A DNA stretch of 43,865 nt from Salinispora fenicalii (lineage in GTDB: Bacteria; Actinomycetota; Actinomycetes; Mycobacteriales; Micromonosporaceae), in contig NZ_AZWQ01000027.1 in NCBI RefSeq assembly GCF_000514815.1, forward strand, positions 53,795-97,659. The letters are read 5' to 3'. Both the position numbers and the translations under genes were made by a program. The notes under the pieces were generated by a model. It ran no database searches. It had not been told where the DNA came from and was given only the letters and a program-made list of their open reading frames with translations. Shown piece after piece: positions 32,417 to 41,407 of this stretch. Positions within the stretch are counted from its first letter, which is position 1, and the number at the start of each line of letters is the position of its first letter.

Positions 32417-33831
32417 TCGTGGGCCTCCTTGGGCGCCCGGGTCGCCGCCGAAGCGGGCGTGGCCGATCGGTTCGTGAAGTCGGGCTTTTCGAAGTGGTCA
32501 GCGAGCTGCGGTGATTCACCGTGCAGCATGCGCACGACGGTGAGATGCATCCATATCGCGCAGATGAGGGTGAGCACGAACAGGACCAGGAAGGTGCTCG
32601 ACGGGAGCCCGGTCCAGGCCTTGGTGTAGGCGAACAGCGGGGGCAGGAAGAAGCCGCCGAGACCGCCGAGCATGCCGACCAGACCGCCGACCGCTCCCAC
32701 CTGGCTTGGGAAGTACTCCGGGATGTGCTTGTAGACCGCGGCCTTGCCGATGCCCATGGCGCAGCCGAGCAGGACGACCAGCAGGGTGAAGGGAACGATG
32801 CCGAGCTGGTAGGCAAGGTGGGTGGTCTGGGTGCCGTCGGGGTGGTTAACGACGATGTGGCCCGGGGGCATCATCAAAATGCCCGTGCTGAGCAGCATCA
32901 TGCCGAACGTCCAGTACATGACCCGACGGGCGCCCAGCCGGTCGGAGAGCGATCCACCGACCGGTCGCAGCAGCGAGGCGGGGAAGATGTACAGGGCGGT
33001 CAGGTAGGCCGCGGTCTGCAGGGAGACATCGTAGTTGTTCATGTAGTAGGTCGGCAGCCACGCGGCGAGCGCCACGTAGGCACCGAACACCGCCACGTAG
33101 TACAGGCTGAACCGCCACACTCGCAGTTGCTTGAGCGGTTCGAGCTGTGCCCGCAGTGGGGTGCCGTGACTCGGCACCCGATCCCGGTGCGGCGTGAGGA
33201 ACCAGGTAGCCGCCGCAAGGATGAGCAGCAACACCGCGTAGACGACGGGGACCAGCCGCCAGCCGCCCTCGATGACGCCGAGGTAGGTGGCACCGGCGGT
33301 CCCGGCGATCAGCGGCGGGCCGATGAACTTGGTGACGGAGGCGCCGACGTTACCGGCGCCGAAGAGGCCGAGCGCGAAGCCCTGCTTCTCCCGCGGCTGC
33401 CAGGCGGAGTTCCAGGCGATACCCGCGGTGAAGGAGTTACCAGCGAAACCGACCAGGAACGCCAACGCCAACAGCATCGCGTACGAGTTGGCGAGGGATA
33501 CCAGGAATGAGGCGACCGCGGTCACGAGGAGCATCGCGGTCATCACTCGGCGTCCGCCGATCCGGTCCGCCACGATGCCGGCGGGGAGCCGCCAGAGCGA
33601 GCCGTTCAGCACGGCGGCGGCGATGATCCAGGACAGCTGCACCTCGGAGAGCCCGAACTCCTCACTGATCGGCTTGCCGAGGATGCCGAACATAAGCCAC
33701 ACCGCGAACATGACGGTGAATCCGATGGTGGACAGGGTCAGGACCCGGGTCCGCCCACGATCGCTATGGCTGTTTTGTCCGGCCGCCGCTTCGTCCGGCG
33801 TCGGGTCGTCTGGAGCGGGTTTGACGTGCAC
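32413..33831 (-). CDS. NarK1-type nitrate transporter (first of pair)
   Basis: The 472-residue MFS protein belongs to the NarK1-like (nitrate/proton symport) group. It has SEVQLSWIIAAAVLNGSLWRLPAG and the MFS loop VADRIGGRRVM, GFAGNSFTAGIAWNSAW, and a second half with GIGKAAVYKHIPEYFPSQVG, a nitrate signature with the conserved Gly and Asn/Lys region. The GTG at 33831 follows GAGGA with a 7-8 base gap and gives a normal cytoplasmic N-terminus; the frame is open upstream into the regulatory region. It overlaps the next transporter gene by four bases. In some bacteria the two types are fused in one protein; here they are separate but coupled. Confidence 0.9.
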   Translation of the reverse strand: MHVKPAPDDPTPDEAAAGQNSHSDRGRTRVLTLSTIGFTVMFAVWLMFGILGKPISEEFGLSEVQLSWIIAAAVLNGSLWRLPAGIVADRIGGRRVMTAMLLVTAVASFLVSLANSYAMLLALAFLVGFAGNSFTAGIAWNSAWQPREKQGFALGLFGAGNVGASVTKFIGPPLIAGTAGATYLGVIEGGWRLVPVVYAVLLLILAAATWFLTPHRDRVPSHGTPLRAQLEPLKQLRVWRFSLYYVAVFGAYVALAAWLPTYYMNNYDVSLQTAAYLTALYIFPASLLRPVGGSLSDRLGARRVMYWTFGMMLLSTGILMMPPGHIVVNHPDGTQTTHLAYQLGIVPFTLLVVLLGCAMGIGKAAVYKHIPEYFPSQVGAVGGLVGMLGGLGGFFLPPLFAYTKAWTGLPSSTFLVLFVLTLICAIWMHLTVVRMLHGESPQLADHFEKPDFTNRSATPASAATRAPKEAHE

Positions 33832-34137
33832 AGCAAATTCCTCGATCCGCGGTAGACGGAGGTCGGCGCTAGCGTCACTGGCGCGACTGTCTACCCAAGG
33901 CTGCTGTCGTTTATCGGCAGCGGGTAGGGACCTTCTCCCCCGTCTGGCCGGCAGCAGGTCCCGTCGGGTGTGCTCCACGCGGTGGAATGGCGGGATGGCC
34001 GGGACCTTGGTCCCGACGGGTCGGGACCGCGGCCTCCCGATCTGACGGTTGACTTCGCGAATCCTGGTATGCGTGGCGCACTGCCGTGTGCCGCCGACAG
34101 CCCTCGCGTTGTCGCTCGCCGCCGGAGGAGTGCCCAC
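33832..34137. promoter_or_regulatory. narK-narG divergent regulatory region
   Basis: This 306-base gap between the divergent transporter and narG genes holds five GGGACC/GGTCCC half-sites (33927, 33958, 34001, 34009, 34023) on either strand. It also has a TTGACT (34049-34054) without a well-placed -10. The narG ribosome-binding site is at 34124-34129. No gene is seen. Confidence 0.6.
33998..34017. promoter_or_regulatory. DosR/DevR-like box
   Basis: The core GGGACC-TT-GGTCCC (34001-34014) matches most of the 20-base DosR consensus TTSGGGACTWWAGTCCCSAA: both GGGAC/GTCCC arms are perfect and the spacing is right. DosR/DevR-type response regulators switch on nitrate respiration genes under hypoxia or nitric oxide in mycobacteria and Streptomyces. 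The regulator gene is not in the window. Confidence 0.6.
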
Positions 34138-37100
34138 GTGTCAGCGCACCGCCCGCCAGAAGTTCATGATCCTGCGACGGACCAGGTCCCCGGTGCGGCG
34201 CCGTTGCTGGCTGCTCGGCGCTTCCTCCGCCGGGAGTCGGTCGGTGACCACGGTCGGACGCTGCACCAGATCGCCGACGGCGACTGGGACCGGTTCTACC
34301 GTGACCGGTGGCGCTACGACCGGGTGGTGCGCTCCACCCACGGCGTCAACTGCACCGGCTCGTGCTCGTGGAACGTCTTCGTCAAGGACGGCCTGATCAC
34401 CTGGGAGCACCAGGCCACCGACTACCCGACGACCGGGCCGGACTCGCCGGACTACGAGCCGCGTGGCTGTCCCCGCGGTGCCTCCTTCTCCTGGTACGAG
34501 TACTCGCCCTCCCGGGTGCGCCACCCCTATGTACGGGGGGTGCTGGCCGAGATGTTCCGCGACGGGCTTGCGCGCCTGGGTGATCCGGTGTCCGCCTGGG
34601 CGGAGATCGTGGAGAACCCGCTCAAGGCGCGTGCCTACAAGACCCAGCGGGGACGGGGCGGCTTCGTCCGCGCCAGCTGGGACGAGGTGACCACGATGGT
34701 CGCCGCCGCGCACGTCCACACCACGAAGACGTACGGGCCGGACCGGGTGGTGGGCTTCTCGCCGATTCCGGCGATGTCGATGGCGTCCTTCGCCGCTGGC
34801 ACCCGTTATCACGCCCTGCTCGGCGGCACCCTGCTGAGCTTCTACGACTGGTACGCCGACCTGCCGATCGCCTCGCCGCAGATCTGGGGCGACCAGACCG
34901 ACGTGCCCGAGGCCGGCGACTGGTGGAACTCCACCTACCTGATGATGTGGGGCTCGAACATTCCGGTCACCCGTACGCCGGACGCCCACTTCCTGGCCGA
35001 GGCCCGCTACCGGGGAACGAAGGTCGTTGCGGTCAGCCCGGACTACGCCGACAACGTCAAGTTCGCCGACGACTGGCTGGCCCCGCATCCGGGTACCGAC
35101 GGCGCACTGGCGATGGCGATGGGCCACGTCGTGCTCACCGAGTTCTTCCGGGACCGCACGGTCGACTACTTCGCCGACTACATTCGCCGCTACACCGATC
35201 TGCCGTTCCTGGTCACGCTCCGACCTGCCGCGGACGGCCGGTGGGCTGCGGACCGGTTCCTGACCGCGGCGGACCTGGGCCAGGAGGACGGCACGCACAA
35301 GACCGTCCTGGTGGACGAGCGCACCGGTGAGTTGGTCGTACCGAACGGGTCGCTGGGCTTCCGGTACGGCGAGGCCGGCCAGGGGCGCTGGAACCTCGAC
35401 CTGGGCGACGTGCTTCCCGCCCTTGGGCTGCTCGACCGCAGTGACGAGGCGATCGAGGTCGAGCTGGCTCGCTTCGATGTCGGGGAGACCGAGGGCGGGT
35501 CCACCATCCGCCGCGGCGTACCGGTTATGCGGGTCGGCGAGCAGTTGGTCACTTCGGTCTACGACCTGGTGCTGGCGCAGTACGGGGTGCGCCGCGGCGA
35601 CCTACCGGGGGAGTGGCCGACCGGCTATGACGACGCGGATTCTCCGAACACGCCGGCCTGGCAGGAGCGGATCACCGGGGTGCCGGCCACGGTGGCGGCC
35701 CGGATCGGCCGGGAGTTCGCCCGCAACGCCGAGCGTAGCCAGGGGCGGTCGTTGATCGTCCTGGGCGCCGGCGCGAACCAGTGGTTCCACTCCGACATGA
35801 CCTATCGGGCGCTCATCTCCCTGGTCACCCTGACCGGCTGCCAGGGCGTCAACGGCGGTGGTTGGGCGCACTACGTGGGGCAGGAGAAAGCCCGACCGAT
35901 TACCGGCCAGCAGCACATGTCCTTCGGGCTCGACTGGCAACGGCCGATGCGGCATCAGGCGAGTACCCCGTTCTGGTACCTGCACACCGACCAGTGGCGG
36001 TACGAGCGGGTCCCGGCCGATGAGCTCTCCTCCCCGTTGGGCACCGGCCGGTTCGCGGGGATGGCCTTCGCCGACACCGTCGCCGCCGCGCAGCGGATGG
36101 GCTGGAGCCCCGGCCACCCGTCGTTCAACCGCAACCCCCTCGACCTCACCGACGAGGCGGCGGCGGCCGGGGTGACAGTGCAGGAGCACGTCGTCGCCGA
36201 GCTGAAGGCCGGCCGGCTGCGGTCGGTGGCGGAGGACCCGGACGACCCGGCGAACTTCCCGCGCTGCCTCACCCTGTGGCGGGCTAACCTGCTCGGCTCC
36301 TCGGGCAAGGGCAACGAGTACTTCCTGCGCCACCTGCTGGGGATCGACTCGACCACCACGGCCTCGGAGTGCGACCCGGAGCACCGCCCCCGGGACCTGG
36401 TGTGGCGAGATGAGGCGCCGACCGGGAAGCTGGACCTGCTCACGGCGATCGACTTCCGGATGACCAACACCGGCCTGCACGCCGACGTGGTGCTGCCGAC
36501 CGCAACCTGGTACGAGAAGCACGACATCTCCACCACGGACATGCACCCGTTCGTGCACGCGTTCAGCCCGGCGGTGGAGCCGCCCGCCGACGCCCACTCC
36601 GATTACGACACCTTCCTGGCGCTCGCCGACCGGTTCAGTGAACTGGCCGTCGACCACCTGGGGGTGCGGCGGGACGTGCTGGCCGCACCGCTGCAGCACG
36701 ACACCCCGGACGAGTTGGCCATGCCCAGCGGGCGGGTGCGGGACTGGAAGGCCGGCGAGTGCGAGCCGGTCCCCGGCTCCACCATGCCGAAGCTCATCGA
36801 GATCGAGCGGGACTACGCCCAGATCGGCGCGAAGATGCGTGCCGTAGGTCCACTCCTCGACCGGCTCGGCACCACCACGAAGGCACTCACCGTGGACGTG
36901 ACCGCGGAGGTGGAGTACCTGCGGGAGCGAAACGGGGCTGTCACCGAGGGGCCGTTCGCCGGCCGGCCGTCGGTGGCCACCGCCGACCGCATGTGTGAGG
37001 CGATCCTGGCCCTTTCGGGCACCACGAACGGTCGGGTCGCCGCGGCCGGGTTCGCGGCGCTGGAGCAGCGGACCGGGCAGCCGTTCACGGATCTGATCGC

Positions 37101-37836
37101 CGGGCACGAGACCGACCACATCACGTACGCGGACACCCAGCAGGCACCGCAGCCGGTCTTTACCAGCCCGGAGTGGTCCGGCTCGGAGAAGGGCGGCCGT
37201 CGCTACTCGCCCTTCACCCTCAACGTGGAGCGGCTTAAGCCGTGGCACACCATCACCGGTCGGCAGCACTTCTTCGTGGAGCACGACTGGGTGGCGGAGT
37301 TGGGCGAGCAGTTGCCGGGCTTCCGGCCACCGTTGAACATGGCCCGGCACTTCGGTACGCCGGGTGAGCTGGTCGACGGCGGCGTCACCGTACGCTTCCT
37401 GACCCCGCACGCGAAGTGGTCTATCCACTCGATGTACCACGACAACGAATTGATGTTGGCGTTGTCGCGAGGTGGGCCGGTGATCTGGATGAGTGTGCCG
37501 GACGCCGCTAAGGTCGGCGTCCGGGACAACGACTGGGTTGAGGCGCACAACCGCAACGGAGTCATCGTGGCCCGGGCGGTGGTCAGTCACCGGATGCCGG
37601 AGGGCACGGTGTTCCAGTACCACTCGCCGGAGCGGACGATCAACGTGCCCAAGGCCGAGAAGAGCGGTCGCCGGGGTGGTTACCACAACTCGTTGACCCG
37701 GCTGCTGGTCAAGCCCACTCACCTGGCGGGCGGACACGCCCAACTCACCTATGCCTTCAACTACTACGGCCCGATCGGCAGCCAACGCGACGAGATCACG
37801 GTGATCCGCCGCCGCGACCAGGAGGTGGAGTACTGA
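34138..37836 (+). CDS. narG: Respiratory nitrate reductase alpha subunit
   Basis: NarG (1232 residues) carries the Mo-bis-MGD site that reduces nitrate to nitrite on the cytoplasmic face of the membrane. The N-terminal cluster motif is HGVNCTGSCSW (one His and Cys ligands of FS0), continuing into ITWEHQATDYP and EPRGCPRGASFSWYEYS. The Mo region has WGDQTDVPEAGDWWNSTYLM and MWGSNIPVTRTPDAHFL. No Tat-type leader is seen, in line with the cytoplasmic NarG type. The GTG at 34138 follows GGAGGAG and gives the family N-terminus; the frame is open upstream. Its stop overlaps the narH start by one base. It is the first gene of narGHJI. Confidence 0.97.
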   Translation: MSAHRPPEVHDPATDQVPGAAPLLAARRFLRRESVGDHGRTLHQIADGDWDRFYRDRWRYDRVVRSTHGVNCTGSCSWNVFVKDGLITWEHQATDYPTTGPDSPDYEPRGCPRGASFSWYEYSPSRVRHPYVRGVLAEMFRDGLARLGDPVSAWAEIVENPLKARAYKTQRGRGGFVRASWDEVTTMVAAAHVHTTKTYGPDRVVGFSPIPAMSMASFAAGTRYHALLGGTLLSFYDWYADLPIASPQIWGDQTDVPEAGDWWNSTYLMMWGSNIPVTRTPDAHFLAEARYRGTKVVAVSPDYADNVKFADDWLAPHPGTDGALAMAMGHVVLTEFFRDRTVDYFADYIRRYTDLPFLVTLRPAADGRWAADRFLTAADLGQEDGTHKTVLVDERTGELVVPNGSLGFRYGEAGQGRWNLDLGDVLPALGLLDRSDEAIEVELARFDVGETEGGSTIRRGVPVMRVGEQLVTSVYDLVLAQYGVRRGDLPGEWPTGYDDADSPNTPAWQERITGVPATVAARIGREFARNAERSQGRSLIVLGAGANQWFHSDMTYRALISLVTLTGCQGVNGGGWAHYVGQEKARPITGQQHMSFGLDWQRPMRHQASTPFWYLHTDQWRYERVPADELSSPLGTGRFAGMAFADTVAAAQRMGWSPGHPSFNRNPLDLTDEAAAAGVTVQEHVVAELKAGRLRSVAEDPDDPANFPRCLTLWRANLLGSSGKGNEYFLRHLLGIDSTTTASECDPEHRPRDLVWRDEAPTGKLDLLTAIDFRMTNTGLHADVVLPTATWYEKHDISTTDMHPFVHAFSPAVEPPADAHSDYDTFLALADRFSELAVDHLGVRRDVLAAPLQHDTPDELAMPSGRVRDWKAGECEPVPGSTMPKLIEIERDYAQIGAKMRAVGPLLDRLGTTTKALTVDVTAEVEYLRERNGAVTEGPFAGRPSVATADRMCEAILALSGTTNGRVAAAGFAALEQRTGQPFTDLIAGHETDHITYADTQQAPQPVFTSPEWSGSEKGGRRYSPFTLNVERLKPWHTITGRQHFFVEHDWVAELGEQLPGFRPPLNMARHFGTPGELVDGGVTVRFLTPHAKWSIHSMYHDNELMLALSRGGPVIWMSVPDAAKVGVRDNDWVEAHNRNGVIVARAVVSHRMPEGTVFQYHSPERTINVPKAEKSGRRGGYHNSLTRLLVKPTHLAGGHAQLTYAFNYYGPIGSQRDEITVIRRRDQEVEY

Positions 37837-39455
37837 TGAGGATCCGAGCGCAGGTCGCCATGGTGATGAACCTGGACAAGTGCATCGGGTGTCACACCTG
37901 CTCCGTAACCTGCAAGCAGACCTGGACCAACCGGGAAGGCACCGAGTACGTCTGGTTCAACAACGTCGAGACCAAGCCGGGCATCGGCTACCCCAAGCAC
38001 TACGAGGATCAGGACCGCTGGCACGGGGGCTGGCAGCTGGACGAGAAGGGCCGGCTGAAGCTGCGCTCCGGCGGCCGGGTCAAGCGGCTCAGCCGGCTGT
38101 TCGTCAACCCGGATCTGCCCTCGATCGACGACTACTACGAGCCGGCGGCCTTCGACAAGGACATCCTGGTCAACGCCCCCGCCGGGCTCAAGGACACCCC
38201 GGTGCAGCAGCCCCACTCCGCGCTGACCGGCGAGCCGATGGCCCTCACCTGGGGGGCCAACTGGGAGGACAGCCTCGGCGGGGCCCACGAGCACGCCACC
38301 GGTGACCCGAACCTCGCCAAGATGTCGGCGGAGGCCGCGGAGCGGGTGAAGTTCGAGTTCGAGAAGACCTTCCTGTTTCACTTGCCGCGCATCTGCGAGC
38401 ACTGCCTCAACCCGGCGTGTGTGTCGGCCTGCCCCTCCGGCGCGATGTACAAGCGGGAGGAGGACGGCATCGTCCTGGTCGACCAGGACCGCTGCCGGGG
38501 CTGGCGGATGTGTGTCTCCGCCTGCCCGTACAAGAAGGTGTACGTCAACCACAGCACCGGTAAGGCGGAGAAGTGCACCCTGTGCTTCCCGCGGATTGAG
38601 GCGGGGCAGCCGACGATCTGCTCCGAGACCTGTGTGGGTCGGCTGCGTTACCTGGGCATCGTGTTCTACGACGAGGACGCTGTGCTCGCTGCCGCTTCGG
38701 TGACTGACGAGCATGACCTGCTCGAGGCGCAGCGGGCGGTCTTCCTCGATCCGACCGATCCGGCCGTGCAGGAGGCCGCCCGGGCCGCCGGCATGCCACA
38801 GGAGTGGCTGGACGCCGCCGAACGGTCCCCGGTGTGGCGACTGATCAGCGAGTACAAGGTGGCGCTGCCGCTGCACCCGGAGTATCGGACGCTACCTATG
38901 GTCTGGTACGTCCCGCCGCTGTCGCCGGTGCTGGACGCGGTGGGGGAGGCCGGCCGCGACGACACCGACGCCGACGACATCTTCCACACCATCCGGGAGC
39001 TGCGGATTCCGGTGGAGTACCTGGCCGAGCTCTTCACCGCCGGGGACGTGGAGGCGACCGCCGGGGTCCTGATGAAGCTGGCGGCCATGCGCTCCTACAT
39101 GCGCGCTCGCACCCTCGACGGAACCGTCGCCGACGATCTGCTCGACGGAATCGGGATGACCGCGGACCAGGTCGAGGCCATGTACCGGTTGCTGGCCATC
39201 GCCAAGTACGACGAGCGCTACGTGATCCCGGTCGCCTACAGCAAGGACGCCGCCGCGCTGGAAGCGCAGGCCACCGCAAACCAGGACTGCGCGCTGGACT
39301 GCGAGGGCGGCCCGGGAATGACCACGCAGGCCTCCGCGGAGAGCTTCCACCTCGTTGAGGGCGAGCAGGTTCGTCCCGGCCGGCCCGGACTCTTCTCTCG
39401 TCGCGCCGACGGGCGGCGTGGCTTCACGATCAACCCGCTGCGAGGCGGCGCATGA
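37836..39455 (+). CDS. narH: Respiratory nitrate reductase beta subunit
   Basis: NarH (539 residues) carries electrons from NarI to NarG through one [3Fe-4S] and three [4Fe-4S] clusters. The ferredoxin-like Cys groups are visible: CIGCHTCSVTC at residues 16-26, CEHCLNPACVSACPSG near 188, and CRGWRMCVSACPYKK near 220. In the last group Trp replaces one Cys, the mark of the [3Fe-4S] cluster. A further set is CTLCFPRIEAGQPTICSETC. The C-terminal part is complete and slightly long, ending in a basic stretch. The ATG overlaps the narG stop by one base, and the stop overlaps narJ. Confidence 0.97.
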   Translation: MRIRAQVAMVMNLDKCIGCHTCSVTCKQTWTNREGTEYVWFNNVETKPGIGYPKHYEDQDRWHGGWQLDEKGRLKLRSGGRVKRLSRLFVNPDLPSIDDYYEPAAFDKDILVNAPAGLKDTPVQQPHSALTGEPMALTWGANWEDSLGGAHEHATGDPNLAKMSAEAAERVKFEFEKTFLFHLPRICEHCLNPACVSACPSGAMYKREEDGIVLVDQDRCRGWRMCVSACPYKKVYVNHSTGKAEKCTLCFPRIEAGQPTICSETCVGRLRYLGIVFYDEDAVLAAASVTDEHDLLEAQRAVFLDPTDPAVQEAARAAGMPQEWLDAAERSPVWRLISEYKVALPLHPEYRTLPMVWYVPPLSPVLDAVGEAGRDDTDADDIFHTIRELRIPVEYLAELFTAGDVEATAGVLMKLAAMRSYMRARTLDGTVADDLLDGIGMTADQVEAMYRLLAIAKYDERYVIPVAYSKDAAALEAQATANQDCALDCEGGPGMTTQASAESFHLVEGEQVRPGRPGLFSRRADGRRGFTINPLRGGA

Positions 39456-40123
39456 CCGCCGCGACCGATCGGACCCGCATCTTCGAGCTGGTCTCGCTGC
39501 TGCTCACCTACCCCGACGACGAGCTGCTCGGTGCCGGAGCCGATCTGCGCGGCGCCGCCGCGCAGATCGCGGCACCGGACGCACGGGAGCGGATCGACGG
39601 ATTCCTGGACTGGCTGCTGGGCAACACGCTGATCGACGTACAGCAGCACTTCGTACAGACCTTTGACCTGCGCCGCCGCTCCGGCCTGTACCTCACCTAC
39701 TACCTGCACGGAGACACCCGTAAGCGGGGAATGGCGCTGCTGGTGCTCAAGCAGCGCTACCGGGCGCACGGACTGCGGCTCGTGGATGGCCAGCTGCCGG
39801 ACCTGCTACCGGTGGTGCTCGAGTTCGCCGCCATGGTGGGTCCCGGCGAGGGAGAGGCGCCCCTACGCCAGCATCGGCAGGGCATCGAGCTACTCCGCGC
39901 TGCGCTGACCGAATGCGGCACCCCCTACCGCTTACTGCTGGACGTTGTCTGCGCGGTGTTGCCTGCGCTGACCGACGCCGACCGGGCCGCCATCGCGGCG
40001 CTCGCCGTTGACGGACCGCCGGTGGAGACCGTCGGGCTGGACTCTCTCGGCGACGGTCCGGACCTGCACGCTGCCGCGCTTGCCCCTTACCCCGCCTGCT
40101 CCCCGTCGGAGGCGTCGCGATGA
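39452..40123 (+). CDS. narJ: Nitrate reductase assembly chaperone NarJ
   Basis: NarJ (223 residues) is a cytoplasmic TorD-fold chaperone that helps insert the molybdenum cofactor into NarG and dock NarGH to NarI. The helical core has ELVSLLLTYPDDELL, then the family motif YVQ-like VQHFVQTFDLRRRSGLYLTYY followed by GDTRKRGMALLVLKQRY, and LPDLLPVVLEFAAM. The length is normal. The ATG overlaps the narH stop by four bases (ATGA), and its own stop overlaps narI in the same manner. Confidence 0.95.
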   Translation: MTAATDRTRIFELVSLLLTYPDDELLGAGADLRGAAAQIAAPDARERIDGFLDWLLGNTLIDVQQHFVQTFDLRRRSGLYLTYYLHGDTRKRGMALLVLKQRYRAHGLRLVDGQLPDLLPVVLEFAAMVGPGEGEAPLRQHRQGIELLRAALTECGTPYRLLLDVVCAVLPALTDADRAAIAALAVDGPPVETVGLDSLGDGPDLHAAALAPYPACSPSEASR

Positions 40124-40863
40124 CCAACTTCGTCTGGACCGTCCTGCCGTACCTCTGCCTCGCGGTCTTCGTCGCCGGCCACGTCTGGCGGTGGCGCCAC
40201 GACCAGTTCGGCTGGACCACGCACACCAGCCAGGTACTGGAGAACCGCCTTCTGCGGCTCGGCTCACCCCTGTTCCACCTCGGCGTTCTCGGGGTTGCTG
40301 GCGGGCACCTCATGGGCCTGGTCGTACCCGCGTCGGTGACCGAGAAGATCGGTATCAGCGAGCACGCCTACCACCTCATCGCGGTCTGGGGCGGCACGGT
40401 GACCGGCCTGATGCTGGTGACCGGATTGGTCCTGCTGATCATCCGGCGCATGATCAACGGGCGGGTTCGTCGGGTCACCACCGGGATGGACAAGGTGCTC
40501 TACGCCGCGCTCGCCGGCATGGCGCTACTCGGCATGATCGCCACGGTCGGGGTCAACCTGCTCGGCGGGGGCTACGACTACCGGGAGACGGTCGCCGTCT
40601 GGTTCCGTGGGGTCTTTTGGTTCCAGCCCGATGCCGCGCTGATGAGTGGGGCTCCCCTGGTCTACCAGCTGCACGCGATCGGTGGGTTCCTCTTCTTGGC
40701 GCTCTGGCCGTTCACCCGTCTGGTGCACGTCTGGTCGGCCCCACTGGCGTACCTGTGGCGTCCGTACGTCGTCTACCGCGCTCGCCGCGGTCCGGCTCCG
40801 TCGCCAACGGCCTCGCCGAACCAGGTACGGGACGCTGCCCGGGAGCCGTCGGTCCGGCGGTGA
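40120..40863 (+). CDS. narI: Respiratory nitrate reductase gamma subunit (cytochrome b)
   Basis: NarI (247 residues) is the membrane diheme cytochrome b that oxidises menaquinol and anchors NarGH. Five helices are visible. His residues in AGHVWRWRHDQFGWTT and LFHLGVLGVAGGHLMGLV near the start and in YQLHAIGGFLFLALWPFTRLVHVW near the end are in the places of the heme ligands. The C-terminus is Arg-rich and cytoplasmic. The ATG overlaps the narJ stop by four bases. It is the last gene of the nar operon; 168 bases follow before the next gene. Confidence 0.95.
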   Translation: MTNFVWTVLPYLCLAVFVAGHVWRWRHDQFGWTTHTSQVLENRLLRLGSPLFHLGVLGVAGGHLMGLVVPASVTEKIGISEHAYHLIAVWGGTVTGLMLVTGLVLLIIRRMINGRVRRVTTGMDKVLYAALAGMALLGMIATVGVNLLGGGYDYRETVAVWFRGVFWFQPDAALMSGAPLVYQLHAIGGFLFLALWPFTRLVHVWSAPLAYLWRPYVVYRARRGPAPSPTASPNQVRDAAREPSVRR

Positions 40864-41031
40864 CCGCCGCGGGGCCGACCGGTGGGACTCACCCAGCGTG
40901 GCTACCGCCGACCGCAGCCCCTACCGACGCGACGGCGGCCGAGGTGTGAATTCTTCCCAGATGCCTCCGCGAACCACGTGAGCATGGCGCGATGATTAAT
41001 GTGTGAATATCGGTCAGTAGCGGAGGGTGAT

Positions 41032-41364
41032 ATGCAGCAGCAGTATCTTCCGGATATCTACGTGAAGTTCCTGGAACGCTTTCCGGAGATCGCGGAGGCA
41101 CAGGGAGTACTGGCGCGGACGGTGCGGGAGCGCAACTCGTTTGACGACCGAACCGACCGTTTGATCAAACTGGCGGTGGCTGTGGGTGCCGAGGCGGAGG
41201 GAGCGGTACGTTCCAATGTCCGCAAGGCGCTCCAGCACGGGGCGACCGTGGATGAGGTGCGAGCCGTTGCGCTCGCTGCCATCACCACCTGTGGCTTTCC
41301 CACCGCCGTCGCGGCGCTGGGCTGGATCGATTCGGTCGTCTTGGCGTCGTCGGACGACGCGTGA
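41032..41364 (+). CDS. Carboxymuconolactone decarboxylase (AhpD-like) family protein
   Basis: This 110-residue protein has the all-helical CMD/AhpD pattern: LPDIYVKFLERFPEIAEAQG, then LDDRTDRLIKLAVAVGAE (here FDDRTDRLIKLAVAVGAE), ALQHGATVDEVRAVALAAITTCGFPTAVAALGW. AhpD-type reductases use a CxxC; only one Cys (in ITTCGF) is present here, so peroxidase-partner activity is unlikely and the reaction is unknown. The ATG at 41032 follows GGAGGGTGAT. It is in the same direction as the nar genes, 168 bases after narI, and may or may not belong to that regulon. Confidence 0.85.
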   Translation: MQQQYLPDIYVKFLERFPEIAEAQGVLARTVRERNSFDDRTDRLIKLAVAVGAEAEGAVRSNVRKALQHGATVDEVRAVALAAITTCGFPTAVAALGWIDSVVLASSDDA

Positions 41365-41407
41365 CCCTGGTAGCCACCGCAGCGGGGTCTTGCCACGCGG
41401 GTTGACC

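Noticed and set aside
41032..41364. AhpD-type alkylhydroperoxidase call
   Set aside because: The CxxC needed for that activity is absent (one Cys only), so only the broad carboxymuconolactone decarboxylase fold is claimed.
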